Assembly: GCA_017962605.1 (NCBI GenBank)
Contig: JAGCUY010000116.1
Span: 1 to 60,843, forward strand
Source of the DNA: Kiritimatiellia bacterium
GTDB taxonomy: Bacteria; Verrucomicrobiota; Kiritimatiellia; RFP12; JAAYLN01
Length of the DNA stretch: 60,843 nucleotides
Reading direction: 5' to 3'
Below are positions 40,205 through 49,208 of the stretch, one piece after another. The notes under the pieces are model-generated. The model had not been told where the DNA came from, searched no databases, and was given only the letters and a program-made list of their open reading frames with translations. Position 1 is the first letter of the stretch. Each line of letters begins with the position of its first letter. A program made the position numbers and the translations under genes.

Positions 40205-41529
40205 GGTGTGTTTTCCTTATGTTCCACTTGGGAGGGGAGAAGAAGGGATGACAGATAGGTTGCCAGCGCGGAAACAGTCGTCGCGGCGGCGACCGCCGCC
40301 ATGCCCCAGAGGTGGTCGCGTCCGGCGAGAAGGGTCGGGCAGGCGGCGAAGGCCCGCCAGAATACGATGACGTAGGCTACCTGCCCCAGCAGGACGGCGC
40401 GCGGCTTGAGGCGCACTGCGGCAAGCCCCTCGACTAAGCCGCGGAGGGCGTTGAGCACGCATATCCCGGAGCCGGCCGCGAGGGCGGCCGTGGCAAGGCC
40501 AAGGCTTCCGGGCGGGATTTTCTGGAAGTCGCAGAAATACCAGCGCGAGAAGGGCGCGCAGAAAGATGCGGCGAGGAGCGCCACGCCCAGTCCTGCGCCG
40601 GCGACGAGCGCGAAGGACAGGACGCGCCGCGCGCTTTCCCGCGTCTTTGCGAAGACGACCGCCACCGTCTGGACTTGCTGCGCCGAGGCGAGGAACGAGA
40701 TTGCCAGCCCGTAGGCGACATAGTGGACGAGGCGGTATAGCTCCGGATCCGAGGAGCGGGAGTAGAAGTATGTCGCGATGGCGGAGGTTGCGGTTAGCAG
40801 GAAGGCTCCGGCGGAAAGCGGGATCGCGAAGCGCAGCTGGCGGTTGACGGTGGCGGGCGGCGAGGCGTCCGGCGCGTTTTCCGGCAGGGCGGAGATGAAG
40901 GGGCGCGAAAAGCGCCAGGTGAGGCCAGTCTCCACGAGGCACGGGAGCGTCATGGCGACCGCGCCCCAGATGTGGCCGACAAGGCCGAATCGCACGAAGC
41001 ACCAGGCGAGCGGGACGGCCACGGCCACGCGGATGAGCGTCGCGGCATTGGCCAGGTCGCTGCGCTTGGCGCGGAGGAGCGGCGCCAGGAAGAGGCCACG
41101 GACGTAGAAGTTCATCTGCATCGGGATGCAGGCTATGACCGAGCGGCGCGCGACAGTCCGCACTGCTGCACTGTCCACGGCAAGGATGCGGCCGAATACG
41201 AGCCCTTCGGTCGCGGGCAGGGCCGCAATGACCTGGCACAGGGCCGCCACGGCGGCCAGCAGCAGGCTCAGCCATAGGAAGTTCCGGCTTCCAAGCCGCG
41301 TCGTGGCGAAGACGATGCCAGTCGTGACAAGGCCGAAGCTGGTCGAGGCCAAGAAGGTCAGCACCTGCTGCCCGATGACATACGCCTCATATTCCAAGCC
41401 TCCCATTGGCCCGTTCGACACCACGCTCGCGACGAGCGGGTAGGTGAACGACTGGGAGAAGACGATGACGACGAGCGGTAGGAAAAACGCCGTCAGCGTC
41501 CTGAATGTCGGCTTGTCCGATATGGGCAT
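40201..41529 (-). CDS. MATE/polysaccharide flippase-like membrane protein
   Basis: A 442-residue polytopic protein with about 12 hydrophobic segments, resembling MATE/Wzx-type exporters (MOP superfamily). The start ATG at 41529 (MPISDKPTFR) is chosen because it begins just before the first membrane helix; upstream reading is antisense to the BNR gene. Its stop TGA overlaps the ATG of the GH5-SUMF gene (ATGA). It follows the BNR gene by 16 bp. Substrate unknown: drug/cation, lipid-linked glycan or oligosaccharide. The glycan-enzyme operon makes a glycan-related cargo plausible. Confidence 0.7.
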   Translation of the reverse strand: MPISDKPTFRTLTAFFLPLVVIVFSQSFTYPLVASVVSNGPMGGLEYEAYVIGQQVLTFLASTSFGLVTTGIVFATTRLGSRNFLWLSLLLAAVAALCQVIAALPATEGLVFGRILAVDSAAVRTVARRSVIACIPMQMNFYVRGLFLAPLLRAKRSDLANAATLIRVAVAVPLAWCFVRFGLVGHIWGAVAMTLPCLVETGLTWRFSRPFISALPENAPDASPPATVNRQLRFAIPLSAGAFLLTATSAIATYFYSRSSDPELYRLVHYVAYGLAISFLASAQQVQTVAVVFAKTRESARRVLSFALVAGAGLGVALLAASFCAPFSRWYFCDFQKIPPGSLGLATAALAAGSGICVLNALRGLVEGLAAVRLKPRAVLLGQVAYVIVFWRAFAACPTLLAGRDHLWGMAAVAAATTVSALATYLSSLLLPSQVEHKENTP

Positions 41530-41545
41530 GGATGCACTCACTATA

Positions 41546-42664
41546 TCAAGATGCGGGGCTGACCTTGACGAGCCAGAGCGAGTTGTCGCTTCCGTAACGC
41601 TCGCACCCCTGCGGCTGCATCCACTCGGCCGTGACAAGCCACGCCCCGCTGGCCACGTCCGCGACGCAGTAGTTGCCGAGCCGGGCGCCGAGTTCCGGGA
41701 CAAGCGGGAACTCCGTCTCGCGGACGAGACCGCCACGCTCCGCATCGAACTCCGCCATGAAGATCGGCGCGCGGTTGCGGAAGACATGGCCGTTCGCCGA
41801 AGTCTCGCGCGTATAGGCGAGGAAGAGGGCGTCGCCACAGGGGACCCAGTGCTGCTGCGTGTTCCGGTTGCCGATGAAAGTTCCGTCGGTCCATGTCCAG
41901 GGACGCGGAGCGGAGAAAGTCAGGCCGCCGTCGTTGCTTTCGCACCAGAGGCCCATTTCGTCGCTGCGGAGCGTAAGGAAGACCTTGTCGCCGAGCCGCG
42001 CCAGCGAAGGTTCGCCGATGCCGCGTTCGAGGTCGTCGCGGGCGACGGGCGTCCCCACCGCGACGACTTTTAGGTCGTCTCCGCAAAAGGCGTAGCGCAC
42101 CGTCACGACCCGGCTTCTGTGACCCGCGCCCGGCGGGCAGAAATAGAACGGAACGAGGATGTCGCCGTTTTCGCATTCAAGCCCCTGCCCGAAGGGCATC
42201 GCCAGTTCGTAGTCGAACGGGAAGGGCAACGGCGCGTAGCCGGTGAATCGCCCTGCGTCGGCATCGACGAATGTCTGGATCGGCCTCCCATAGGGGTGGC
42301 CGTCCACGCATTCCTGGAACGGGAGCTTGTCGTCCTTGAAGAGTTCCTCCATTCCGAGCGCGAACCACCTGCCCGTCTTTGCCGCGTAGTGTAGGGTGGC
42401 GGTGCGTGCAACGCGGGTGTCTCCCTCCCACGTGTCGGCGAGGGCCGCCTGTTCCACGGGTTCGCTCCAAGTCATGCCGCCGTCGGCGCTCTTCGAGAGA
42501 AACTGGCCGTAGAAAACGTCGGAGCCGGTCAGCAGCAATTTCTGGAAGCCCAGTAGCGCCGTTCCGCGGCCGTCGGTGGCGACGGATGGCTGGACCTTGC
42601 AGAACTTCCCGTCGAAACCGGGGAAGAGACGCTGGCGGGTGAAGTCGTATCTGGTGTTTTTCAT
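41546..42664 (-). CDS. BNR-repeat sialidase-like exoglycosidase
   Basis: A 372-residue six-bladed propeller-type protein. Asp-box motifs are visible: SADGGMTWS (near 55) and SNDGGLTFS (near 250). The start ATG overlaps the stop of the upstream GH5 gene (ATGA), showing translational coupling; the reading frame further upstream is antisense to GH5 and not credible. No signal peptide, so cytoplasmic action on imported oligosaccharide, or an unrelated glycosidase of the sialidase superfamily, is possible. A classical sialidase FRIP motif is not evident. Confidence 0.7.
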   Translation of the reverse strand: MKNTRYDFTRQRLFPGFDGKFCKVQPSVATDGRGTALLGFQKLLLTGSDVFYGQFLSKSADGGMTWSEPVEQAALADTWEGDTRVARTATLHYAAKTGRWFALGMEELFKDDKLPFQECVDGHPYGRPIQTFVDADAGRFTGYAPLPFPFDYELAMPFGQGLECENGDILVPFYFCPPGAGHRSRVVTVRYAFCGDDLKVVAVGTPVARDDLERGIGEPSLARLGDKVFLTLRSDEMGLWCESNDGGLTFSAPRPWTWTDGTFIGNRNTQQHWVPCGDALFLAYTRETSANGHVFRNRAPIFMAEFDAERGGLVRETEFPLVPELGARLGNYCVADVASGAWLVTAEWMQPQGCERYGSDNSLWLVKVSPAS

Positions 42665-44199
42665 TTTCCTTGCATTCCTTCTATGAGGGCGCGCTTGCGG
42701 GGGTTGTCGGCCGACGGCCGGAAACATTCGGGCGCGGTGCCGAAGGCTACCGGCTCGTGCTCGACGCTCCAGCCTTCCCATTCGCGGAAGGCGTGGTAGG
42801 TCCAGTCCCAGCCGTATTCGTGGAAGAGGTCGATGCAGTCGGCGATGTATTTCTCCGCCCCGGGCGCCCAAGCCGAGGCGCTGAACTCGCCCACGAAAAT
42901 CTTCGCGCCATGTTTCCTCTCGAACTTCCGCACCACTTCAAGGACACGCCTGGCAAGCGCCTTGTCGTGCCCCGGCGACGGATACCGCACGAACTCCGGC
43001 GGCTCGATCCCAAGCCTGGTGTGCGGCAGCTGGTGGGTGAAGTCGCCCGGCTCGTACATGTGGACCTGGTAGATGACATTCGTCAGGTCGAGGGGGCTGA
43101 GGTATGAGAAGGAGAGCGGCGAGTCCATGTGGTTGGATTCGATGACGATTGGCGTCTCCGGGTCGATTTCGCGAATGGCCTCTGCGGCTAGGCGCTGGAG
43201 CGTCCAGTAGTCGGTTTCGGCCGGGGCATGCTGGTTTGGCTCGTTGATGAGGTCGTAGCCGTAGATGCCCTCGCGCCCCTTGAAGCGACTGGCGATCCTC
43301 CGCCAGCAGTCCACGAATTCGTCCGTGTATGTCTTCTCGCAGAAGACCTTGGCAACGCCGTCCTTGAACCCGCCGGGAACACGGTGGAGATCGACGACGA
43401 TGTCGATTCCGTATTTGACGGCCCATGGCAGCATGTCGCGGTCGAGGCGGTCGAGCATGCCGTCGAGCCAGGCGCGGTAGCGGGGGATGAAGGTTTCGGG
43501 CGCCTCGCCCTTGGCCGGAACGGGGCCGTCCACGATTTGGTAGCGGGCGAGGGTTGCGCCCCATTCGTGGAGCGTCTTGAAGTCATCCTCCGTGCAGGCC
43601 CGCGCCGGAAGCATCACGCCGCGCTTCTGCGGGGCGTTGCGGACACGATCCGTGTAGGCGCAGACGAGGTCGCCGTTGACCTGCGGGTAGAAGGGGTCGG
43701 CCGAAACGATTTCGAGGGTGGAGAGGTCGAAGACAATGCGCCCGGTAACGCCCTGGAGGCCGAGGAATAGGGTGCCGGAGGCGGAGCGGTTGCCGCCGGA
43801 GAGGCCGTCGTCGACCTCCAGCTTCTGCCTTGCGAAGGGAGTCTTTGGACGCCGCGCCTCGGGCCAGCAGTCGAGACCGCTCAGCGTATTGGCGAAGTGG
43901 AACATGAACTTCAGGCCGTGGATGCCCTTCGGCGACGCCGTGATAGGCCCGGCCTCGGCCATCACCGTGGCTCCCAGCGAGCGACCCTCGTATGGAGTGA
44001 GGTCGAGATCGGCCGTTGCCCCATACATGCCGATTGGCGCGTCCGCCGGAACTTCGACCACGAGAACCGAGTTGGAGATCGTGGCGAACTCGGAAAGATG
44101 CCAAACCAGCGAGGCGGCCACGGAATCGCCGCCCCTGGCAGACAGGGCAAGCATGAAGGCGAGCGTTGCGATGCTAAGTGTGGAGGTCAGTTTTGCCAT
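42661..44199 (-). CDS. Secreted GH5-family glycoside hydrolase
   Basis: A 512-residue enzyme: signal peptide about 1-24 (MAKLTSTLSIATLA...SARGGD), N-terminal beta-sandwich about 28-170, GH5 barrel about 190-512 with acid/base Glu320 (YDLINEP) and nucleophile Glu438 (IFVGEFS). It lacks both the repeat insertion of the 7-kb GH5 and the SUMF tail of the 37.5-kb GH5, so it shows the ancestral layout. The signal peptide is nearly the same as that of the unrelated CocE-type gene just upstream, at DNA level too. No Shine-Dalgarno. Confidence 0.86.
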   Translation of the reverse strand: MAKLTSTLSIATLAFMLALSARGGDSVAASLVWHLSEFATISNSVLVVEVPADAPIGMYGATADLDLTPYEGRSLGATVMAEAGPITASPKGIHGLKFMFHFANTLSGLDCWPEARRPKTPFARQKLEVDDGLSGGNRSASGTLFLGLQGVTGRIVFDLSTLEIVSADPFYPQVNGDLVCAYTDRVRNAPQKRGVMLPARACTEDDFKTLHEWGATLARYQIVDGPVPAKGEAPETFIPRYRAWLDGMLDRLDRDMLPWAVKYGIDIVVDLHRVPGGFKDGVAKVFCEKTYTDEFVDCWRRIASRFKGREGIYGYDLINEPNQHAPAETDYWTLQRLAAEAIREIDPETPIVIESNHMDSPLSFSYLSPLDLTNVIYQVHMYEPGDFTHQLPHTRLGIEPPEFVRYPSPGHDKALARRVLEVVRKFERKHGAKIFVGEFSASAWAPGAEKYIADCIDLFHEYGWDWTYHAFREWEGWSVEHEPVAFGTAPECFRPSADNPRKRALIEGMQGK

Positions 44200-44217
44200 G
44201 GTGCGGAGGTGGGGATG

Positions 44218-44278
44218 AGAATGTGGAAATGTGAAAATGTGGAAATGCTGCCAATTACCAATGGCCAATCCAGGGATA
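44218..44278. repeat. Composite repeat forming the CocE gene's 3' end
   Basis: GAATGTGGAAATGTGAAAATG units and CCAATTACCAATGGCCAATCC. In reverse complement this matches the ATTGGTAATTGGCAACATT plus CACATTTTCACATT modules of 11.8 kb. The last codons (PWIGHW) and TAA stop of the CocE-type gene come from it. Confidence 0.75.
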
Positions 44279-45922
44279 GCGGCAGGGGAGTTCGATGAAC
44301 GACCGCCCGGGGAAGACGGTGTTGCGGGCGACCTTTGGATTCGCGCATGCGAAGGCGTCGCCCGCGACATTCGGGTGCGGCGCGAACGAGGGACTGGCGC
44401 TGGCGACGTCCACGCGCAGCGCGTCGCCATTCTCCAGCCTAAAGGCGTGTTCGGCGAAGCGGAACGACACCCGGCGCTCCCCGCCGGGGACGTAGGGGGC
44501 GCCGTCGAAGCGGAGCGAGGTGATGTCGTCGCGGAGAAGATACCATTTGCCGTCATCCTTGCGGACGCTGACGCGGATGTAGAAGCAGGTGTCCTCGCAG
44601 TCGCTCGCGACGGCCAGTTCCGCCGTCATGCGCCCCCGGACATCCAATGAATCCTCCAGCGGCGGCAGGACGAAGGAAACGACGTCGTCGCGGAAGTCCG
44701 GCGGTGGCTGGAGTTGCATCCCGCCGAAGCAGAGTCCGCCGGAACCCGGGAAGTCCGGCGCAGGCCGCATCGGGTCGTAGGTCCACGACCGCGCCCCCTC
44801 GCCGAGGGAAAATCTGACGCGGCGCGGGCCGTCTGCGAGTTCCGGCCCCTCTTCCCAGCGGTTCTCCCAGAGGACGTAGTAGCGCGTCCGCTCCGGCTTG
44901 GCCCCGGCGCAAGGAACGCCCGTGCGGCAATAGTCGAACCAGTCGAGGGGACTGACGCCCTCGTCGGAGCGGGCACCTCCGGGGAACTCTCCGTGCGTCC
45001 CCTTCGCCCAGTCCTCCGGTTGCCCGCTGTGGCCGTAGGCATCGATGAGGAAGGCGCAGTTGGAGCGGCGCTCCGGCGTCATTTCGCGCCACATCTCGCA
45101 AACGCCGTCGGTAAAGATGTCGTAGTAGGCGGTGCGGAGAAGGATTGGCATCGTCGAGTTGTTCAGAGCCTCGCGGTAGTCAACGCCACTACCCGGCTCG
45201 TGCAAACGCCAGAAGGGGTCGTCCGGGCGAGGGTGGCGCAGCACGTTGTCCAGTGCGGGAACCGCTTCGCCCCAATGGCGGCGCGAATAGTCAATGAGCG
45301 GGAAGTCCCTGAAAGTGGCCGCTGCGGAGCGCCTCAGCGACTTGTCCTTCTTGTGGAAGCCTTCCTCGAACCAGTTGCCATGCAAACCGATTTTAAAGAA
45401 GCCGTTGCGGTAGGCGATATTGTAGCGGTTCACGTCCTGGACGGCGAGCGCCGCGCCCTTCACGTCGGGCGGGTTCGTGTCGAGGTAGCTCCAGTGGACG
45501 CTGGAGAGGTAGCTGCCGCCGTCGAGGAATATTTCGCCGTTGTAGTGCGGGAGGCGGCGCAGCCAGTCGAGCATGAAGAGGCCGTCGTCGCGCTCGTCCT
45601 CGTAGGGAAGCCACGCGCCCTCGCTCATGCCGGTGCCGCGCACGTGCTGCATGACGTATGCGTATCCGCGGGCAAGCGCGGAGCGCTGGTCAGCGGCCCA
45701 TGACGACACGTCCACGAGCTTCTCCTCCGCGTAGGGGGTTCGCATGAAGACGATGCCGCATTTCACGCCCTCCGGCGGCAAGACTCCATAAGTGTAGAGC
45801 CGCGTCCCATCCCGCATCGGCACCATCTCCTCAAACCAGCGAACCTCGTCGCCGCCCCTGGCCGACGGGGCAAGTCCGACGGCGAGAGTTGCGATGCTAG
45901 GTGGTAAGGTCTTTTTTGCCAT
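44255..45922 (-). CDS. Secreted CocE/NonD-type (peptidase S15) alpha/beta hydrolase
   Basis: A 555-residue hydrolase. Signal peptide about 1-24. The alpha/beta core (about 28-330) has the nucleophile elbow GGSYLSS (usual form GxSYxG), Asp in YYDIFTDG and His in DAYGHSG. A C-terminal jelly-roll follows (about 370-545; RFSLGEGARSW, SFRFAEHAFRL), typical of X-Pro dipeptidyl-peptidase/cocaine-esterase relatives. Bacterial members in glycan clusters are probably esterases or amidases. The final residues and stop are encoded by an intergenic-type repeat, so the native C-terminus may have been altered. Confidence 0.82.
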   Translation of the reverse strand: MAKKTLPPSIATLAVGLAPSARGGDEVRWFEEMVPMRDGTRLYTYGVLPPEGVKCGIVFMRTPYAEEKLVDVSSWAADQRSALARGYAYVMQHVRGTGMSEGAWLPYEDERDDGLFMLDWLRRLPHYNGEIFLDGGSYLSSVHWSYLDTNPPDVKGAALAVQDVNRYNIAYRNGFFKIGLHGNWFEEGFHKKDKSLRRSAAATFRDFPLIDYSRRHWGEAVPALDNVLRHPRPDDPFWRLHEPGSGVDYREALNNSTMPILLRTAYYDIFTDGVCEMWREMTPERRSNCAFLIDAYGHSGQPEDWAKGTHGEFPGGARSDEGVSPLDWFDYCRTGVPCAGAKPERTRYYVLWENRWEEGPELADGPRRVRFSLGEGARSWTYDPMRPAPDFPGSGGLCFGGMQLQPPPDFRDDVVSFVLPPLEDSLDVRGRMTAELAVASDCEDTCFYIRVSVRKDDGKWYLLRDDITSLRFDGAPYVPGGERRVSFRFAEHAFRLENGDALRVDVASASPSFAPHPNVAGDAFACANPKVARNTVFPGRSFIELPCRYPWIGHW

Positions 45923-45975
45923 AGTTCAGATATTCACAAGAAAAAACTTAAGTTCATCGAGAAAACATGCTGTAA

Positions 45976-47379
45976 TTAAGTTTTATCTTTACATTTCCAT
46001 GAGTTAAAACTTAAGTTCGAATTGCCGAAAAACCGCTCCGCCAGCCAGGGCAGGTTGACATCGGGGTGGAAGCTGTGCTGCGGGGCGTCCACGTTTGACC
46101 GCAGCAGGTAGTCGTCGTCCGTCAGGCCCTGCACCTTGTGGAGGTCAACGTCCTCGTATTTCCGAGACGCCGGATCGGCGAACTTTTCATAGTACCGCAC
46201 CGTGAGATTGCCGGGGACGCCGGCGAGTTCGTAGCCGCGCTTCACCTTCTCGATGCAGTTCCGCCACGAACCGCCCTCGGACAGGATCATGGGGCGCGGC
46301 GCAACGGCGGCCATGAGGTCGGGCTGGTCGTCGAACCAGCGGTGGAAGCCGAACGGACGCCTTGCATCCACGTTCCCGTCGATGCCGTCCGTGACGGCCG
46401 TCGCCCGCGCGGCCCAGGAGCACACGAAGTCGTTGTAGATCACGGCCGAGATTCCGTCGTCCAGCACGGCGGCGTAGAGCGCCGGGATGCAGCCTAGCGA
46501 CATTCCCGACACGCCGATGCGTTCCGAGTCGATGAACGGCAGACTCCGCAGGAACCGGATGGTTTCGAGGACGTGGGCCGTCGCGAATCCCCAGTTGCTG
46601 CGCCCCGCGAGCGCCATGAGGCGCGCGAACTGCATCTGGCTGGCCCACTGGCTGACTCCCTCGACGCCGTTGTTCGCGGTGGCGGGGTTTTCAAGCGCGA
46701 CGCCGACCACGCCCATCTTCGCGAAGAACCAGGACTGGCGGTTCCGGGACGGGAAGCGGCAGGGATATTCGTCTGGCTCTCCCGCCAGGGATTCGAGGGA
46801 GGCGCCGCCTCCCGGAAGGCTCACCATGGCGGGTGCCCGAACCTTCCCCGCCGCCGCCTCGTCGGGGACGAGCATCAGCATGCGCACGGCGAGTTTCGGC
46901 TCGGGGTAGAACTCGTATGTCCGCAGCCTGTAGCCTTCGCGTGGCTCCTCCTTGAGGAGTTTGAACTCGACCGTCGGCAGCGGGTCTGGAATCTGGAGAA
47001 GTTCATGCAGTTTCGAACGCACTTTCGCCCGCCAGTCCGGGAAGTCCCCTGCGCACGTCACCATGTCCAGGGAATAGGCCGGCCGCATGTTCATCAGCAT
47101 GTCGCGCGCCCAGGCTACATCGCTTTCATAACGGCCGTCCTCCCGAGCCGTGGTGAAGTCTTCGGGTATGAAGCGGTCGCGTGTGCAACGCTGGGTCGTT
47201 GACTCCTTCCGTTTTACCACATTGCCCCGCCCAGCGAGCGCGTCGCTGGCGCATTCACGGAGGAACGCCGCGTCGGAGTCGCCGACGAAAGGCGAGACGT
47301 AGGAGACGGACAACGCCATTGGCGGAAGCTGCCGGTGCAGGCACGCTGAAAAACTGTTGCCGATTGCGAGGACTTTCAT
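45976..47379 (-). CDS. Chimera: remnant of an SGNH/DUF4886 gene fused to an acetylxylan-esterase-like hydrolase
   Basis: A 467-residue protein. Residues 1-22 (MKVLAIGNSFSACLHRQLPP) match the N-terminus, and about 23-53 (VSYVSPFVG.SDAAFLRECA.DALAGRGNV) the C-terminus, of the SGNH protein at 51.0 kb; the middle of that protein (about 240 residues) is missing. From about 55 the sequence is an alpha/beta hydrolase like AXE/dienelactone-hydrolase-type esterases: MVSLPGGGASLESLAG, nucleophile in GVSGMSLGC, Asp/His region near the end (DAPQHSFHPDVN). DNA identity to the 51-kb gene is very high, so the event is recent. The esterase's native start may lie further downstream. Confidence 0.8.
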   Translation of the reverse strand: MKVLAIGNSFSACLHRQLPPMALSVSYVSPFVGDSDAAFLRECASDALAGRGNVVKRKESTTQRCTRDRFIPEDFTTAREDGRYESDVAWARDMLMNMRPAYSLDMVTCAGDFPDWRAKVRSKLHELLQIPDPLPTVEFKLLKEEPREGYRLRTYEFYPEPKLAVRMLMLVPDEAAAGKVRAPAMVSLPGGGASLESLAGEPDEYPCRFPSRNRQSWFFAKMGVVGVALENPATANNGVEGVSQWASQMQFARLMALAGRSNWGFATAHVLETIRFLRSLPFIDSERIGVSGMSLGCIPALYAAVLDDGISAVIYNDFVCSWAARATAVTDGIDGNVDARRPFGFHRWFDDQPDLMAAVAPRPMILSEGGSWRNCIEKVKRGYELAGVPGNLTVRYYEKFADPASRKYEDVDLHKVQGLTDDDYLLRSNVDAPQHSFHPDVNLPWLAERFFGNSNLSFNSWKCKDKT

Positions 47380-47438
47380 TTGTCGTTCATTGCCTCAATG
47401 TCGCGCTCCTTGTCAATCGCGGCTTCCATCATCATACC
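47218..47438. repeat. Duplicated segments from the 49-kb and 51-kb genes
   Basis: 47218-47313 matches the 3' end of the SGNH gene (about 51022-51110) and 47314-47389 its 5' end (about 51835-51906), both nearly identical. 47398-47438 matches the leader/start region of the AAA gene (49064-49104). The block therefore joins three pieces of neighbouring genes. Confidence 0.8.
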
Positions 47439-47473
47439 ACACCTCCGCACGGGGCGTAAGGCATCGGGGGCTT

Positions 47474-49066
47474 CTACGCCCGCTCGACGAGCGGGTCGTC
47501 GATGCCGCGCTTCGCGGGATCGTAGTTGATGCCTACGAGGAAGACGGGCGGAGCGCCGTCGAGCCAGGGGCCGGCGTAGTCCTTCGTCCGCGCCTGGGCC
47601 ACGGCTTCCTGCGGCGTCTTGCCGTACTTGAACTCGAAGACATAGACGCCGCTCTTGTCCTTCAGAATCGCGTCGGCGCGGCCGCGCGCGCTCTGGCGCT
47701 CGCCGGAGATGTCCGCGCCGATGAGCTTCATGAAGAGGAGGAAGTAGCGCTTCGCCTCCAGCTCGTTCTCGATCTTCCACTCGTGCGGCACGGCGGCGAA
47801 GGCGGCGCGGAGGTTGCGCGTGAGCAGCGTCTCGACGCCCTTGGCCTTCAATCCGGCGCGGGCGTCAACGAGTCGCTCGGTCCAGTCTTCCATCCCTTGC
47901 GACAGAAGCGTTGAAACAAATCCTTCCGCAAGCGAATTGGCGATTTCGTTGTTTGGGATTCCCAGACGGAACGAATTGGCGTCAATGACTTCCTTGAGCG
48001 TCAGGTAGCCGCCCTGGTACAAGAGGGCGGGAAGCGGCATCGTCTCGGCCTGACAGACGTCCAGCTGTGTCCGTGTCGCCGCCATCCCGTTCAGGTCGGC
48101 GGGTATCTCGCCAGCCGCCCTGATGCGGTCGATGATCATTGTCGCGCGGCCTGTCGCCTCCCAGTAGTTCTTGAGCTCGCCGGATTCGAACGCGCTGCCG
48201 AGCGAGACCGGATTGCAGACCTTCGCCTCCGACGCGGGGGAGAAGCGGTAGCCATCGTACCACTCCAGCAGCTTCGCCTTCGCCGTGGCGAAGTCCCAGC
48301 CGTTCTTCGCGCCGAACGCCTCGACGTTCTCGCGGAGCGTCCCGTCGAATTCCTCCGGCGTGTAGCCGAGGAGCGTCGCGAAGCGCGGGTCCATCGTCCG
48401 GTCCTTGAGGTGGTTGAGGCCGGAGAAAACCGAGAGCTTGGTGAGTTTCGTCACGCCTGTCATCATGAGGAAGCGGATGGAGCCGGAGTTGTTCTTCAGC
48501 TTCTCGTAGAAGTCGTGGAGCGTGTCCCGGACCTTGTCCAGCGTTTCCAGGTCATTCAAAAACTTCGCCACAGGCTCGTCGTATTCGTCGATGAGGACGA
48601 CAATCTTCCCTGTCGGTGATTTCTCGGCGGCGGTCTGGAGAAACTTTTCGAAATTTTCCGGAATCGTGTTCTCCTTGTCGTATTCAAGGCCGACTGAGGC
48701 GCGGAGATCCTTCACGAGACCGCGCAACGCCATGCGGAACTCGTCGTAGGCCGTTCCGTTCGCCCGCGACATCGTGAAACTGTAAACGGGGTAGCGACGC
48801 TTTTCGTCCCAGCACTCCCACGGCAGGTCGTCGAGCTTCAGGCCCTTGAAGAGTTCCCTGCGGCCCTCGAACATCGCCTTGAGGGTGGAGAGCATGAGCG
48901 ACTTGCCGAAGCGGCGCGGGCGCGAGATGAAGAGCTGCTGGTCCACGTCGCCGCAGAGCGTGTAGAGCAGGTCCGTCTTATCGACATACTTGGCCTTCGG
49001 GTTCTGGATAAGCCCCGGAAAGTCGAAGGTGCTCGTGGTGAGCTGGCGGATTGTGTGATTGGGCAT
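47474..49066 (-). CDS. AAA-ATPase-like protein with PD-(D/E)XK nuclease-fold domain
   Basis: A 530-residue protein with AAGGAG before the ATG at 49066. The N-terminal AAA-ATPase-like domain has the TSTFDFPGLI...YVDKT opening, Walker A SRPRRFGKSL (unusual GKS form of this family) and Walker B KIVVLIDEYDEP. The C-terminal domain has RGRADAILKDKSGVYVFEFKYGK, a D...ExK nuclease core. Such proteins are greatly expanded in some gut anaerobes and may come from mobile or defence-like elements, though function is untested. A fragment of a related protein is fused to the GH39-like gene upstream. Confidence 0.88.
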   Translation of the reverse strand: MPNHTIRQLTTSTFDFPGLIQNPKAKYVDKTDLLYTLCGDVDQQLFISRPRRFGKSLMLSTLKAMFEGRRELFKGLKLDDLPWECWDEKRRYPVYSFTMSRANGTAYDEFRMALRGLVKDLRASVGLEYDKENTIPENFEKFLQTAAEKSPTGKIVVLIDEYDEPVAKFLNDLETLDKVRDTLHDFYEKLKNNSGSIRFLMMTGVTKLTKLSVFSGLNHLKDRTMDPRFATLLGYTPEEFDGTLRENVEAFGAKNGWDFATAKAKLLEWYDGYRFSPASEAKVCNPVSLGSAFESGELKNYWEATGRATMIIDRIRAAGEIPADLNGMAATRTQLDVCQAETMPLPALLYQGGYLTLKEVIDANSFRLGIPNNEIANSLAEGFVSTLLSQGMEDWTERLVDARAGLKAKGVETLLTRNLRAAFAAVPHEWKIENELEAKRYFLLFMKLIGADISGERQSARGRADAILKDKSGVYVFEFKYGKTPQEAVAQARTKDYAGPWLDGAPPVFLVGINYDPAKRGIDDPLVERA

Positions 49067-49208
49067 GTCGCGCTCCTTGTCGATTGCGGTTTCCATCATA
49101 CCAGATTGTCCCGCGCAGGGCAAACTTGGCCCTTATCCTCTTTTTTCGTGCTGAAAAGAAGGCCGTGGCGTGGAGTTAAAGTTAACATGAGGCCGCAGAC
49201 GAGAACGG

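Noticed and set aside
45943..46020. AACTTAAGTT palindromes as an operator
   Set aside because: One copy lies inside a coding sequence and the motif is a simple AT-rich palindrome; evidence too thin.
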